45,213 nt of DNA. Origin: an uncultured Prochlorococcus sp. (GTDB lineage: Bacteria > Cyanobacteriota > Cyanobacteriia > PCC-6307 > Cyanobiaceae). The notes under the pieces are model-generated. The model was not told where the DNA came from, searched no databases, and saw only the letters and a program-made list of their open reading frames with translations. Positions within the stretch are counted from its first letter, which is position 1, and the number at the start of each line of letters is the position of its first letter. The DNA lies in NCBI GenBank assembly GCA_902621675.1, contig CACNMX010000009.1, positions 1-45,213 of the forward strand. The letters run 5' to 3'. Position numbers and translations under genes: made by a program. Below, one piece after another: positions 9,301 to 17,459 of the stretch.

Positions 9301-10401
9301 GTGGCTGATGGGATCATGAATAAAGATCAATTACTCTCACTTACCCTCAGACAATTACGTCAAGAAGCAAGTAAACTATCAGTTCCTTTATACAGTCGCA
9401 AAACGAAAGCTGTTTTAGTTGATTTAATAATCAAATATCAAGAAAAATCTATCAACAAAAAATACATTACTTCACCTCAGTCAAAGCCTGAAGAAATTTT
9501 TGAATACAAAGTTGTCAACACTAGTGAGGATGTTAAAACGAATGTTGTTTTCCTACCCCGAGATCCAGATTGGGCTTATGTATTTTGGCAAATTTCTGAT
9601 GCTGATAGAGAAAAAGCACAATCGTTGGGAGCCAATAAATTGTGCTTACGATTATTTGATGCATCCGGTTCTGAAGGAAGTAATTTGAATCAAGGAACAC
9701 TAAGAGAGATAGCAGTTGATAGTTACAGTACAGAGTGGTATTTGCCAATCCCACTTGCAGATAGAGACTATAAAGTTGAATTGGGTTATAAATATGGTTT
9801 TAACTGGATGTCATTGGCATTCTCATCTATAAGCCACGTTCCTGGCTCTCATCCTTCTGAGCAAATTCTTGACAAATTTGTACCTTTTAATTTGGATTCT
9901 ACTTCTGAATCAATTCCAGATATTTCAAATCCTGTTGTTTCAGAACAAAATGGTATGCATGAAAGGTTATATCAAGCAGCAACCAATATTCCTCTTAAAA
10001 GAAAAGTTGGTTCTGAGGAATTCATGGAAAACCTAAATTCAACAAATCTTAATGATAATCTCACAGACTCAGGCGCTGGTAAATGGTCTTCAGGTTTAAA
10101 TGACTCTGGAAGTGGAATTGTTAAAAATAGATCTTTTTGGCTCGTTGCTGATGCTGAATTAATTGTTTATGGAGCTACAGAGCCTTCTGCAAAACTGACA
10201 ATAGGTGGAGAAGAAGTGCCCCTTGCTGCAGATGGTACTTTTAGAATTCAAGTTCCATTTAGAGACGGGACTCAAAAATATGATATTAAAGCTGTTGATG
10301 TATCGGGTGAGCAAGAAAAAAGTATATCAATGATATTTGATAGAACTACACCACTTGACGATACTAATGAAAAAGATAATGCTGAGACTGAATGGTTTTA
10401 A
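9301..10401 (+). CDS. DUF4912 domain-containing protein with N-terminal SAP/Rho-N-like helix pair
   Basis: The first 45 residues or so (LLSLTLRQLRQEASKL then KTKAVLVDLIIKY) resemble the SAP/Rho N-terminal fold that binds nucleic acid. Residues of about 65-200 match the DUF4912 pattern, with DPDWAYVFWQIS, RLFDASG and EWYLPIPLADRDYKVELGY. The C-terminal part (about 275-350) contains a second beta-rich unit starting FWLVADAELIVYGATEP, again DUF4912-like, with an acidic tail. The function is unknown. GTG at 9301 is chosen because of the GGAG 8 nt upstream; the ATG at residue 6 is a less well-spaced alternative. It is probably cytoplasmic and is followed 12 nt later by a small membrane protein gene. 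Confidence 0.85.
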   Translation: MADGIMNKDQLLSLTLRQLRQEASKLSVPLYSRKTKAVLVDLIIKYQEKSINKKYITSPQSKPEEIFEYKVVNTSEDVKTNVVFLPRDPDWAYVFWQISDADREKAQSLGANKLCLRLFDASGSEGSNLNQGTLREIAVDSYSTEWYLPIPLADRDYKVELGYKYGFNWMSLAFSSISHVPGSHPSEQILDKFVPFNLDSTSESIPDISNPVVSEQNGMHERLYQAATNIPLKRKVGSEEFMENLNSTNLNDNLTDSGAGKWSSGLNDSGSGIVKNRSFWLVADAELIVYGATEPSAKLTIGGEEVPLAADGTFRIQVPFRDGTQKYDIKAVDVSGEQEKSISMIFDRTTPLDDTNEKDNAETEWF

Positions 10402-10413
10402 TAAATTAAATTA

Positions 10414-10584
10414 ATGCAAAAAAAAATTGTAGCTTTTACCCCATTATTTGGTGCATTAACGTTTCCATTAATAGTTCCAATTACAATTTCTAAATTTGGT
10501 GTTAACTATGGAATTCTGAGTGCATTATTAATTTCTTCATTATGGTTTATCGCTATGTTAAGAACTTCCGAAATGCCTCATTAA
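10414..10584 (+). CDS. Small hydrophobic protein (56 aa)
   Basis: A 56-codon frame runs from ATG 10414 to TAA 10582-10584 in the gap between the DUF4912 gene and pgm. It is very hydrophobic, with two predicted membrane spans (about residues 7-27 and 33-48) joined by a short KFGVNYG turn, and it has a Lys-rich first four residues that set a positive-inside start. It starts 12 nt after the preceding stop and ends 32 nt before pgm, which fits an operon. I do not recognise the family; such short two-span proteins are common unnamed genes in picocyanobacteria. Confidence 0.6.
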   Translation: MQKKIVAFTPLFGALTFPLIVPITISKFGVNYGILSALLISSLWFIAMLRTSEMPH

Positions 10585-10616
10585 TTTAGTTAGATTTCTG
10601 GAAGTTTCTTAAAAAT

Positions 10617-12254
10617 ATGAATCAAGTTAGTGAAATTAATATCAATTATCCTTTTCTAGATCAGAAACCAGGTACCTCTGGATTAAGAAAAAGTACTTTA
10701 AAATTTCAGGAAGAACATTATCTAGAAATTTTTATTGAAGCAATTTTACAATCATTAGAAGATTTAAAAGGTTCAACATTAGTAGTTGGTGGTGATGGCA
10801 GATATGGCAATATTGAAGCAATAGAAAAAATTGTTCAAATATGCATTGCTCATAAAATTCAAAAGGTTATTGTTCCAAAATACGGTTTATTATCTACTCC
10901 TGCGACATCAAATTTAATTAGAAAAGAAAACGCTATTGGTGGAATTATTCTTTCTGCAAGCCATAATCCTGGTGGGATTGATGGGGACTTTGGAGTGAAA
11001 TTGAATATCTCTAATGGTGGCCCAGCTCCTGAGATAATTACTAATAAGATTTTTAAGGCTTCACAATTACTAACTAGTTATAAAATTTGTAAAATTCAAT
11101 TACCCGATTTTTGTGAATATGGAACTTATCATTACGACGAAACAACCTTAGAAATTATTGATGGATTAACAGATTATTCTAATTTGATGGAGAATATTTT
11201 TGACTTTGATCAAATAAGTGATTTTTTAAAAAAAGACTTCTCGTTAATCTTTGATGCAATGAATGCGGTTACAGGTCCATATGCAAAAAATATTTTTGTT
11301 GAAAAAATGGGTCTTGCACCTGATTGTGTCATGAATGGTACCCCGTTAAAAGATTTTGGAGGTTTACATCCTGATCCTAATCTTACTTACGCATCCCACT
11401 TGGCTGATTTGTTATTAAATAAAAAATCTTATAGTTTTGGTGCTGCATGCGATGGAGATGGAGATAGGAATATGATTTTAGGAAGTGGATGTTTTGTAAA
11501 TCCTAGTGATAGCCTTGCAGTTATCACTGCTAACACAAAATGTGTCCCTGGTTATAAAGATGGTATTTCAGGTGTGGCTCGATCCATGCCAACCAGCTCA
11601 GCGGTTGATAATGTCGCTCGAGCATTAAATATACCTTGTTTCGAGACACCTACTGGCTGGAAGTTTTTTGGAAATCTTTTAGATTCTAATTTAATTACTT
11701 TGTGTGGAGAAGAAAGTTTCGGAACAGGTAGTAATCATGTAAGAGAGAAAGATGGACTATGGGCAGTTTTGTATTGGTTACAAGTTTTAGCTGCGAAAAA
11801 ATGTTCGGTAAGTGATTTGATGCAGAATCATTGGAAACAATTTGGTAGGAATTATTATTCAAGACATGATTATGAGGCAATTCCCTCAAATATTGCTAAT
11901 CAAATTTTTGGTAATCTAACTTCTATGCTCGAGAATTTAAAAGGAAATAGTTTTGCTGGCCATTTAGTTAAAGTTGCAGATAACTTTTCATATTTAGATC
12001 CCGTTGATAATTCCATAAGTGAAAATCAAGGTTTAAGATTGGTCCTTGATGATAATTCTCGAGTAATTGTGCGCCTTTCTGGAACTGGAACTAAGGGTGC
12101 AACATTAAGACTTTACTTTGAGAAATTTTTCGATCCTCAACAGAATCTTTCGTTAAATCCTCAGATCGCTTTGAAACCTCTAATAGATGATTTAGATACT
12201 TTATTGAACATTTCAAAACTTACTCAAATGGAAACTCCTACAGTTATTACATAG
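10617..12254 (+). CDS. pgm: Phosphoglucomutase (alpha-D-glucose phosphate-specific)
   Basis: It interconverts glucose-1-phosphate and glucose-6-phosphate, linking glycogen synthesis and breakdown to central metabolism. The phosphoserine loop is SASHNPGG with S115. The metal-binding loop CDGDGDRNM and the sugar-binding GEESFGTG are intact, and the C-terminal RLSGTGTKGATLRLY phosphate-binding loop is present. At 545 aa the length fits the Pgm family rather than the shorter PMM/PGM group. It lies between the small membrane gene and rarA, which begins 33 nt after it. Confidence 0.96.
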   Translation: MNQVSEININYPFLDQKPGTSGLRKSTLKFQEEHYLEIFIEAILQSLEDLKGSTLVVGGDGRYGNIEAIEKIVQICIAHKIQKVIVPKYGLLSTPATSNLIRKENAIGGIILSASHNPGGIDGDFGVKLNISNGGPAPEIITNKIFKASQLLTSYKICKIQLPDFCEYGTYHYDETTLEIIDGLTDYSNLMENIFDFDQISDFLKKDFSLIFDAMNAVTGPYAKNIFVEKMGLAPDCVMNGTPLKDFGGLHPDPNLTYASHLADLLLNKKSYSFGAACDGDGDRNMILGSGCFVNPSDSLAVITANTKCVPGYKDGISGVARSMPTSSAVDNVARALNIPCFETPTGWKFFGNLLDSNLITLCGEESFGTGSNHVREKDGLWAVLYWLQVLAAKKCSVSDLMQNHWKQFGRNYYSRHDYEAIPSNIANQIFGNLTSMLENLKGNSFAGHLVKVADNFSYLDPVDNSISENQGLRLVLDDNSRVIVRLSGTGTKGATLRLYFEKFFDPQQNLSLNPQIALKPLIDDLDTLLNISKLTQMETPTVIT

Positions 12255-12287
12255 AATTGAAAGTAATGATTTTTTGATTTTATTCAT

Positions 12288-13577
12288 ATGCATTCAGAAA
12301 ATTTATTTACTAATTATTCTCAAATAGAAAACAATGCACCTTTGGCAGATAAATTAAGACCAAAGAATTTGGAAGATTTTTTTGGTCAACAACCAATCCT
12401 GAATGAGAATTCACTTTTAAGAAGTGCAATATTAAACGATAAGATTAGTAATTTTATTTTTTTTGGCCCTCCGGGTGTTGGAAAAACTACTCTAATTGAA
12501 ATTATCTCTTTTAATACGCGGTCAAAATTAATTAAGTTAAATGCAGTATTATCAAGTGTTAAAGAATTAAGAAATGAAATCGCTAATGCAAAAGATAGAT
12601 TAATAAATTCCAAAAGAAAAACAATTTTATTTATTGATGAGGTTCATAGATTTACATCAGTTCAGCAAGATGCTTTATTACCTTCAATAGAAAATGGAAC
12701 TATAACTTTTATTGGTGCTACAACTGAAAACCCTTTCTTTGCTGTTAATAAAGCGCTTGTTAGCAGGTCTCGTATTTTCACACTAATTCCCTTGGCAGAA
12801 AATGATTTGCAGAAAATAATACAAAAAGTCATTACTTACTATTCAAAACAAAAAGATTCAAAAAAGGTTTATTTAACTCAAGATGCTATAAGTCATTTAA
12901 TTAAATTTTCTGGCGGAGATGCAAGGACATTAATCAATGCCCTAGAAATGGCCATAGAAACAACTGCTGAAAATAATGCTAAAGAAATCAACATTAATCT
13001 CTCAATAGCAGAGGATGCTCTACAAAAGAAAAATATTGTTTACGATAAAAATGGTCAAAATCACTACGATGTGATCAGTGCCTTTATCAAAGCTATAAGA
13101 GGTTCTGATCCAGATGCAACTTTATTCTGGCTTGCGAATATGCTAGAGGCTGGTGAAGAGCCTAATTTTATTTTTAGAAGATTACTTATATCTGCCAGTG
13201 AAGATATTGGAATAGCTGATCCTAATGCCATAGTAGTTGTACAATCCTGTTGTGATGCTTTTGATAGGGTTGGTTTTCCAGAAGGATTATATTTTTTAAC
13301 GCAGGCTTCTTTATATTTAGCTATTTCTCCAAAAAGTAATAGTACGAAAAGTATCTTTAAAGCAATTGAAACAATCAAATCTACCAATGCTTTTGATGTA
13401 CCACTTCATTTAAAAAATAATTCTAATAGTTATATAAATCCTCATAATTATCCAAATAATTGGGTAGTACAAGAATATCTTCCTAAATCTTTAAGAGGTT
13501 TAAAAATATGGGAACCAAATAATAATGGATGGGAAAAAACTCAATATGAAGAACTTCTTAGAAGAAAAGAAAATTAA
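12288..13577 (+). CDS. rarA: Replication-associated recombination protein RarA (MgsA)
   Basis: An AAA+ clamp-loader-like ATPase that acts at stalled replication forks. The Walker A is GPPGVGKTT (residues 60-68) and the Walker B is LFIDEVH (114-120), followed by RFTSVQQDALLP. The GATTENP sensor 1 stretch and SRSRIFTL arginine-finger region are present. The C-terminal half has the tetramerisation/MgsA domain with ASEDIGIADPNA. At 429 aa it is a complete stand-alone form. Its stop overlaps the stop of the convergent phosphopantetheinyl transferase inside a TTAA. Confidence 0.95.
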   Translation: MHSENLFTNYSQIENNAPLADKLRPKNLEDFFGQQPILNENSLLRSAILNDKISNFIFFGPPGVGKTTLIEIISFNTRSKLIKLNAVLSSVKELRNEIANAKDRLINSKRKTILFIDEVHRFTSVQQDALLPSIENGTITFIGATTENPFFAVNKALVSRSRIFTLIPLAENDLQKIIQKVITYYSKQKDSKKVYLTQDAISHLIKFSGGDARTLINALEMAIETTAENNAKEININLSIAEDALQKKNIVYDKNGQNHYDVISAFIKAIRGSDPDATLFWLANMLEAGEEPNFIFRRLLISASEDIGIADPNAIVVVQSCCDAFDRVGFPEGLYFLTQASLYLAISPKSNSTKSIFKAIETIKSTNAFDVPLHLKNNSNSYINPHNYPNNWVVQEYLPKSLRGLKIWEPNNNGWEKTQYEELLRRKEN

Positions 13578-14230
13578 AAAATTTTCGAACAACAAATAAT
13601 CTCAGGATTAAAATAAGTTCTTTCTTCGTAGGCTAAAGCGATAGTCCAATTATGGAAGTTAATCTGTGAATAATTTAAATGTATATTTTTTTTCTGATGA
13701 ATTAACTCTTTAGGCTTTTCAAAAAATTGCCAATATTTAATGTCTTTAGCTATTTTTCCATGATCCCATTTTATAGCCGCTTCAACAGCACACCATTGAT
13801 TTAATATCATATTTTTTGTTAAATAATTATTATGGTTTGATTTATTGGTATGAAAAAAATATTTTTTTGCAAATTTTATATGGTTAAAATCTCTATCTGT
13901 TCTCTCAATATCAATCCCTATTTTGCCTTTATGCCAGACTATAGTAATGGCATCTTTACAATGACTTAAACTGATATTTCCCATGCCAGAGGGTAAACTT
14001 GGAGGTTCTCCAGGTTGAGCATTAATTGGAATTTCTAGGGGGTCTAAATCAAAAAGTGTTGAAAGTGATCGGCGCAAATAAGATCTTGTTTCTAAGAAGA
14101 TCTTTGATCTTGAATTTGTTAAGTTTTTTGCAGTTTTAATTTCTTCTGTAGTTGCGACATCTTGCACACCTTTTATCTCATAAAACCAAATTTTTGGTAT
14201 TTTATATTCATACTCATTTAATAATTTCAA
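13574..14230 (-). CDS. Sfp/HetI-type 4'-phosphopantetheinyl transferase
   Basis: It transfers phosphopantetheine from CoA to acyl carrier protein. In picocyanobacteria a single Sfp-type enzyme is thought to serve fatty-acid ACP. GIDIE (residues 105-109) holds the Mg-binding D107 and E109, and WCAVEAAIK (146-154) is the second motif, with E150 and K154. The usual WxxKEA lysine is replaced by Val at 149. The start drawn is a TTG at 14230-14228 which abuts the bcp ATG; the in-frame GTG at residue 22 (14167-14165) is an alternative. Upstream sequence for its promoter must lie inside bcp. coaX nearby provides the first step of CoA synthesis. Confidence 0.88.
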   Translation of the reverse strand: MKLLNEYEYKIPKIWFYEIKGVQDVATTEEIKTAKNLTNSRSKIFLETRSYLRRSLSTLFDLDPLEIPINAQPGEPPSLPSGMGNISLSHCKDAITIVWHKGKIGIDIERTDRDFNHIKFAKKYFFHTNKSNHNNYLTKNMILNQWCAVEAAIKWDHGKIAKDIKYWQFFEKPKELIHQKKNIHLNYSQINFHNWTIALAYEERTYFNPEIICCSKIF

Positions 14231-14697
14231 TGGCTCTTAGTGTTGGCGACAAAGCACCAGAATTTAAATTAAAAGATTCTTTTGAGAAAGAAGTTTCTCT
14301 TAGTGATTTTGCAGGTAAAAGAATAATACTATATTTTTATCCAAAAGATAATACTCCAGGATGTACAAAAGAAGCGTGTAATTTTAAAGAGAATTGGGAT
14401 TTACTTCAAAAAAATAATATTGTTGTGCTTGGTATTAGTAAAGATAATGCATCCTCTCATCAGAAGTTTATAAAAAAATTTAATTTACCTTTTATTCTTT
14501 TAACTGATCCTGAACCTTTCAAAGTTTCTTCTGATTACGATAGCTATGGACTGAAAAAATTCATGGGAAAAGAATATATGGGAATGATGAGAAATACTTT
14601 TTTAATTGATACTGAAGGTAATATCGAAAAAATTTACTTAAAGGTAAAAGCAGCAATAATGGCTGATCATATAATTGCAGACCTTGGGTTAAGCTAA
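14230..14697 (+). CDS. bcp: Bcp/PrxQ-type thioredoxin-dependent peroxiredoxin
   Basis: It reduces hydrogen peroxide and organic peroxides using thioredoxin. From ATG 14230 the protein is 155 aa, normal for PrxQ. TPGCTKEAC supplies peroxidatic C45 and resolving C50, the spacing of the alpha-helical PrxQ subgroup. The frame is open upstream to 14152, but the MALSVGDKAPEF start matches the family N-terminus, so the longer form is rejected. Its first base is shared with the transferase start on the other strand, and its stop overlaps the coaX stop (CTAA). Confidence 0.95.
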   Translation: MALSVGDKAPEFKLKDSFEKEVSLSDFAGKRIILYFYPKDNTPGCTKEACNFKENWDLLQKNNIVVLGISKDNASSHQKFIKKFNLPFILLTDPEPFKVSSDYDSYGLKKFMGKEYMGMMRNTFLIDTEGNIEKIYLKVKAAIMADHIIADLGLS

Positions 14698-15383
14698 TTT
14701 TTTATGGACAGGCGGTGAATAATCATCCCCTCCATAACTAAATTGGGAGCATTGATAATATTTTCTTTTTGAGTCTTTAGAGATTTTGTGATTAATTGAG
14801 AGTCTCCCCCACAAATTATTAAAATATCCTTTTCGGGATTAAATAAACTATTAATTACGCCAGTAAGAGAGTTGATTACTCCTTTTAAAATTGCTTCTTC
14901 TGTATTAATTAAAAAATCTTTGATAGGAATATCATATTTATTGGGGACTTTAAGATTTTTTGTATTTTGTTCCATTGATTTTAATTGTGTTAGAAAACCT
15001 GGAAGAAGTTGACCTCCAATAATGGATCCATTTGAATTCAATTTTGTTATTGATAATATTGTTCCAAAATCTGCAATTAGCAAATCTTTTTTGAAAGGGT
15101 TTTCAATAATTTTAAAAGCAGCAATACAGGCAAGAGCTCTATCAACTCCAAAATAATCAGGAAGATTTGATAATTGGATATCTTTAGTTTTTATTTCATT
15201 TTCTTTTTTCAGCAAAAAATTTGGAAGTTTTCCTACAGAAGCCCAAATTAATTGATCAAGATCTATATTTTCGGGAACTTTTTGCTCTTTTTTGGTATGG
15301 AAGAATTTAGATTGATTTTTAGAATATTGAGCCCAATGAAGCCTACTATTGCCTACTAATAAAAAATTTATATCTGAGACCAT
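14694..15383 (-). CDS. coaX: Type III pantothenate kinase
   Basis: It phosphorylates pantothenate, the first step of CoA synthesis. NFLLVGNSRLHW near the N-terminus replaces the usual DxGN phosphate loop, and IADFGTILSITKL (about residues 113-125) is the acidic ASKHA strand that supplies the catalytic Asp. GGQLLPGF and ICGGDSQLI are further family motifs. At 229 aa it is slightly short but complete. The first loop has LVGNSRL with no Asp in the usual position, as seen in divergent cyanobacterial CoaX. It lies 15 nt downstream of cysH on the same strand. Confidence 0.88.
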   Translation of the reverse strand: MVSDINFLLVGNSRLHWAQYSKNQSKFFHTKKEQKVPENIDLDQLIWASVGKLPNFLLKKENEIKTKDIQLSNLPDYFGVDRALACIAAFKIIENPFKKDLLIADFGTILSITKLNSNGSIIGGQLLPGFLTQLKSMEQNTKNLKVPNKYDIPIKDFLINTEEAILKGVINSLTGVINSLFNPEKDILIICGGDSQLITKSLKTQKENIINAPNLVMEGMIIHRLSIKN

Positions 15384-15398
15384 TGTTCTATGATCAAT

Positions 15399-16121
15399 TT
15401 AATTATTAGTGTGAATTCCACATTCTTGTTTAATCCCTCCAAATCTTGCATCCCTGCCCTTCGTTTCAATACCATCAGGACTGCTTGAATGCCAATCTCC
15501 TACAGAAGAATAACCTTTGATGAAAAGTGGATGAGCAGGTAATTTGTTCTCTTCCATATAATAAAAAATATCTTTATTTGTCCAATTTAATAAAGGTCTT
15601 AGAGAGAGTCTTTGACGAATTACGTCTATGAATTTCATTTTTTTTCTATTATCTGTTTGACTTGATCTAACACCGCTTGCCCAGCAGGAAATATCATATT
15701 TTTCTAGACCATTTTCTAAAGGTTTTATCTTTCTCAATTCATGATACTTATCTAAATCACTCTCTTTTTTTGTTTCCCAAAGTTTTCCGTATTTAGCCTC
15801 CATTCTTGCTGGAGATAATTCACTTTGCAGAACTTCAACTTCTAAGGATAAATTATCAATAAGCTTTTCAGCGTAATGGTATGTTTCTTGAGGAAGGTAT
15901 CCTGTATCTATCCAAAATATTTTGATTTTTTTTTGTAGAGATAATTTGCTGACCATATCTAAAAGGACTGATGACTGTATACCAAAACTTGTTGTAATAG
16001 CAAATTGTTTATCAAACTTTTCATAACCCCACGTAAGCATTCCTTGAGGCTTCATATCTACAAGATCTTGATTATATTTCCTCAAGTTAGTTTGAATATC
16101 TTTGTGAATTTTTTCAATCAT
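15399..16121 (-). CDS. cysH: Phosphoadenylylsulfate (PAPS) reductase
   Basis: It reduces PAPS to sulfite with thioredoxin in assimilatory sulfate reduction. The 240-aa protein ends with QECGIHTN, whose Cys (C234) is the catalytic residue. A single Cys in SCWASGVR and no CC...CxxC cluster ligands point to the E. coli-like, cluster-free PAPS-using type. TTSFGIQSSVLLDM and WIDTGYLPQETY are the nucleotide-binding motifs. It is divergent from the NDH-2 gene across 95 nt and precedes coaX. Sulfite made here and the neighbouring anion transporter would fit a sulfur theme, though the link is inference. Confidence 0.95.
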   Translation of the reverse strand: MIEKIHKDIQTNLRKYNQDLVDMKPQGMLTWGYEKFDKQFAITTSFGIQSSVLLDMVSKLSLQKKIKIFWIDTGYLPQETYHYAEKLIDNLSLEVEVLQSELSPARMEAKYGKLWETKKESDLDKYHELRKIKPLENGLEKYDISCWASGVRSSQTDNRKKMKFIDVIRQRLSLRPLLNWTNKDIFYYMEENKLPAHPLFIKGYSSVGDWHSSSPDGIETKGRDARFGGIKQECGIHTNN

Positions 16122-16216
16122 CCTTCAGTTTGATTATGAGTTTAATTTTATTTCGCTCAATTTAAAAATTATTCGTATAGTTTAATAATACATTTACGCA
16201 TAACAATATTTCTCTA

Positions 16217-17410
16217 ATGAAATCAATACAAAAACCAATAGTAATAGTTGGAGCAGGTTTTGCAGGTATGACATTTGCTTTGAATTTAAAGAATCTTAAT
16301 CCTTCTTTACCGATTCTTGTGGTTGATTCTGAAACTAACTTTATATTTAAACCTTTAATGTACGAAGTTTTAAGTAAAGAGATAAGAAGTTGGGAAGCCA
16401 CCCCAAAATTTGCAAATATTTTTTCTGATGCGGGTATAACTTTTTTAAGAAATTGTTTAACCAAGATTAACTTCAAAGAAAATATTCTTGAATTTAGTGA
16501 TGAATTAAAATTAAGTTTTCAATATCTCGTTATCTGTACAGGATCTATTCCAAATAGTTTTTTGATAAAAGGTGTAGATGAAAATTGTTATTTTTTTAAT
16601 GATGTTCACGATTTAAATAAATTAAATTCTTTTTTAAAAAAAACACAAGATACTGCGGTGCATAAAAAGTTATTTATAGTTGGAGGTGGTCCCTCCGGTA
16701 TAGAGTTGGCATGCAAAATTAATGATATATTTACAGACCAATTTGAAATTAATGTAATAGAAAAATCAAACGAAATCCTAAATAAAAACAAAATTTTTAA
16801 TAGAGAACAAGCAGAGAAGGCATTAGAAAAAAGAAAAATCAAAGTTCTTTTGAATTCCACAGTTAAAGAAGTCTCAAAAACTAAGATTACTATTTCTAGT
16901 GAGGTTGGATTAACTTCCTTGGATAAAGATATTGTTATTTGGACAGCAGGTGTTAAACCTAATTTGTCTTATTTAGAAACTGATCAAATAACAAAAAAAT
17001 TTGGACGAATTTTAGTTAATAATAATTTGCAAATAGAAAACCATAAAAACTGTTTTGCTATTGGTGATATTTCAGTTATTGAAGGAATGGAGGATTTACC
17101 CATAACTGCTCAGGTCGCTATGCAGGAAGGAAATCATCTTGCTAATAATTTAGAACTTTTAATTCAAGGAAAAGATCCTTTACCCTTTGAATTTCAAGAT
17201 AACGGTGAAATGATTAGCTTAGGAATAGGCGAAGCTTCAATTTCTGGGCTTGGGTTTACTTTATCTGGGAAATTGGCTTTTGAGGCAAGAAGACTGATAT
17301 ATGCTTCCAAGTTGCCTGATATTACAGAAAGTTTAAAATCTGCATCTTCATGGATATTCCAAAAAAAATCTATTTTTAAAAAGTTTCTTAAAAAAGATTA
17401 TTCGAATTAA
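16217..17410 (+). CDS. Type II NAD(P)H dehydrogenase (NDH-2)
   Basis: A single-subunit flavoprotein that passes electrons from NAD(P)H to plastoquinone without pumping protons. The N-terminal FAD loop is IVGAGFAGMTF and the second Rossmann loop is IVGGGPSGIEL, for NADH. The IVIWTAGVKPN and FAIGDIS stretches bind FAD, and AMQEGNHLANNL is conserved in the family. A C-terminal amphipathic, Lys/Phe-rich tail probably anchors it to the membrane. At 397 aa it matches cyanobacterial NdbB/NdbC-like proteins, but I cannot choose a subgroup. It leads the plus-strand run with the anion and cation transporters. Confidence 0.9.
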   Translation: MKSIQKPIVIVGAGFAGMTFALNLKNLNPSLPILVVDSETNFIFKPLMYEVLSKEIRSWEATPKFANIFSDAGITFLRNCLTKINFKENILEFSDELKLSFQYLVICTGSIPNSFLIKGVDENCYFFNDVHDLNKLNSFLKKTQDTAVHKKLFIVGGGPSGIELACKINDIFTDQFEINVIEKSNEILNKNKIFNREQAEKALEKRKIKVLLNSTVKEVSKTKITISSEVGLTSLDKDIVIWTAGVKPNLSYLETDQITKKFGRILVNNNLQIENHKNCFAIGDISVIEGMEDLPITAQVAMQEGNHLANNLELLIQGKDPLPFEFQDNGEMISLGIGEASISGLGFTLSGKLAFEARRLIYASKLPDITESLKSASSWIFQKKSIFKKFLKKDYSN

Positions 17411-17459
17411 ACTTTTTTGAAATATTGTTTTTGGGTATATTGAGTGAAATAAGTTTTGT

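Noticed and set aside
13064-13387. Minus-strand open frame inside rarA
   Set aside because: It is a shadow of the RarA C-terminal domain, which is clearly coding on the plus strand.
14152-14229. N-terminal extension of Bcp
   Set aside because: The extra 26 residues match nothing in PrxQ; the family starts at the ATG at 14230.
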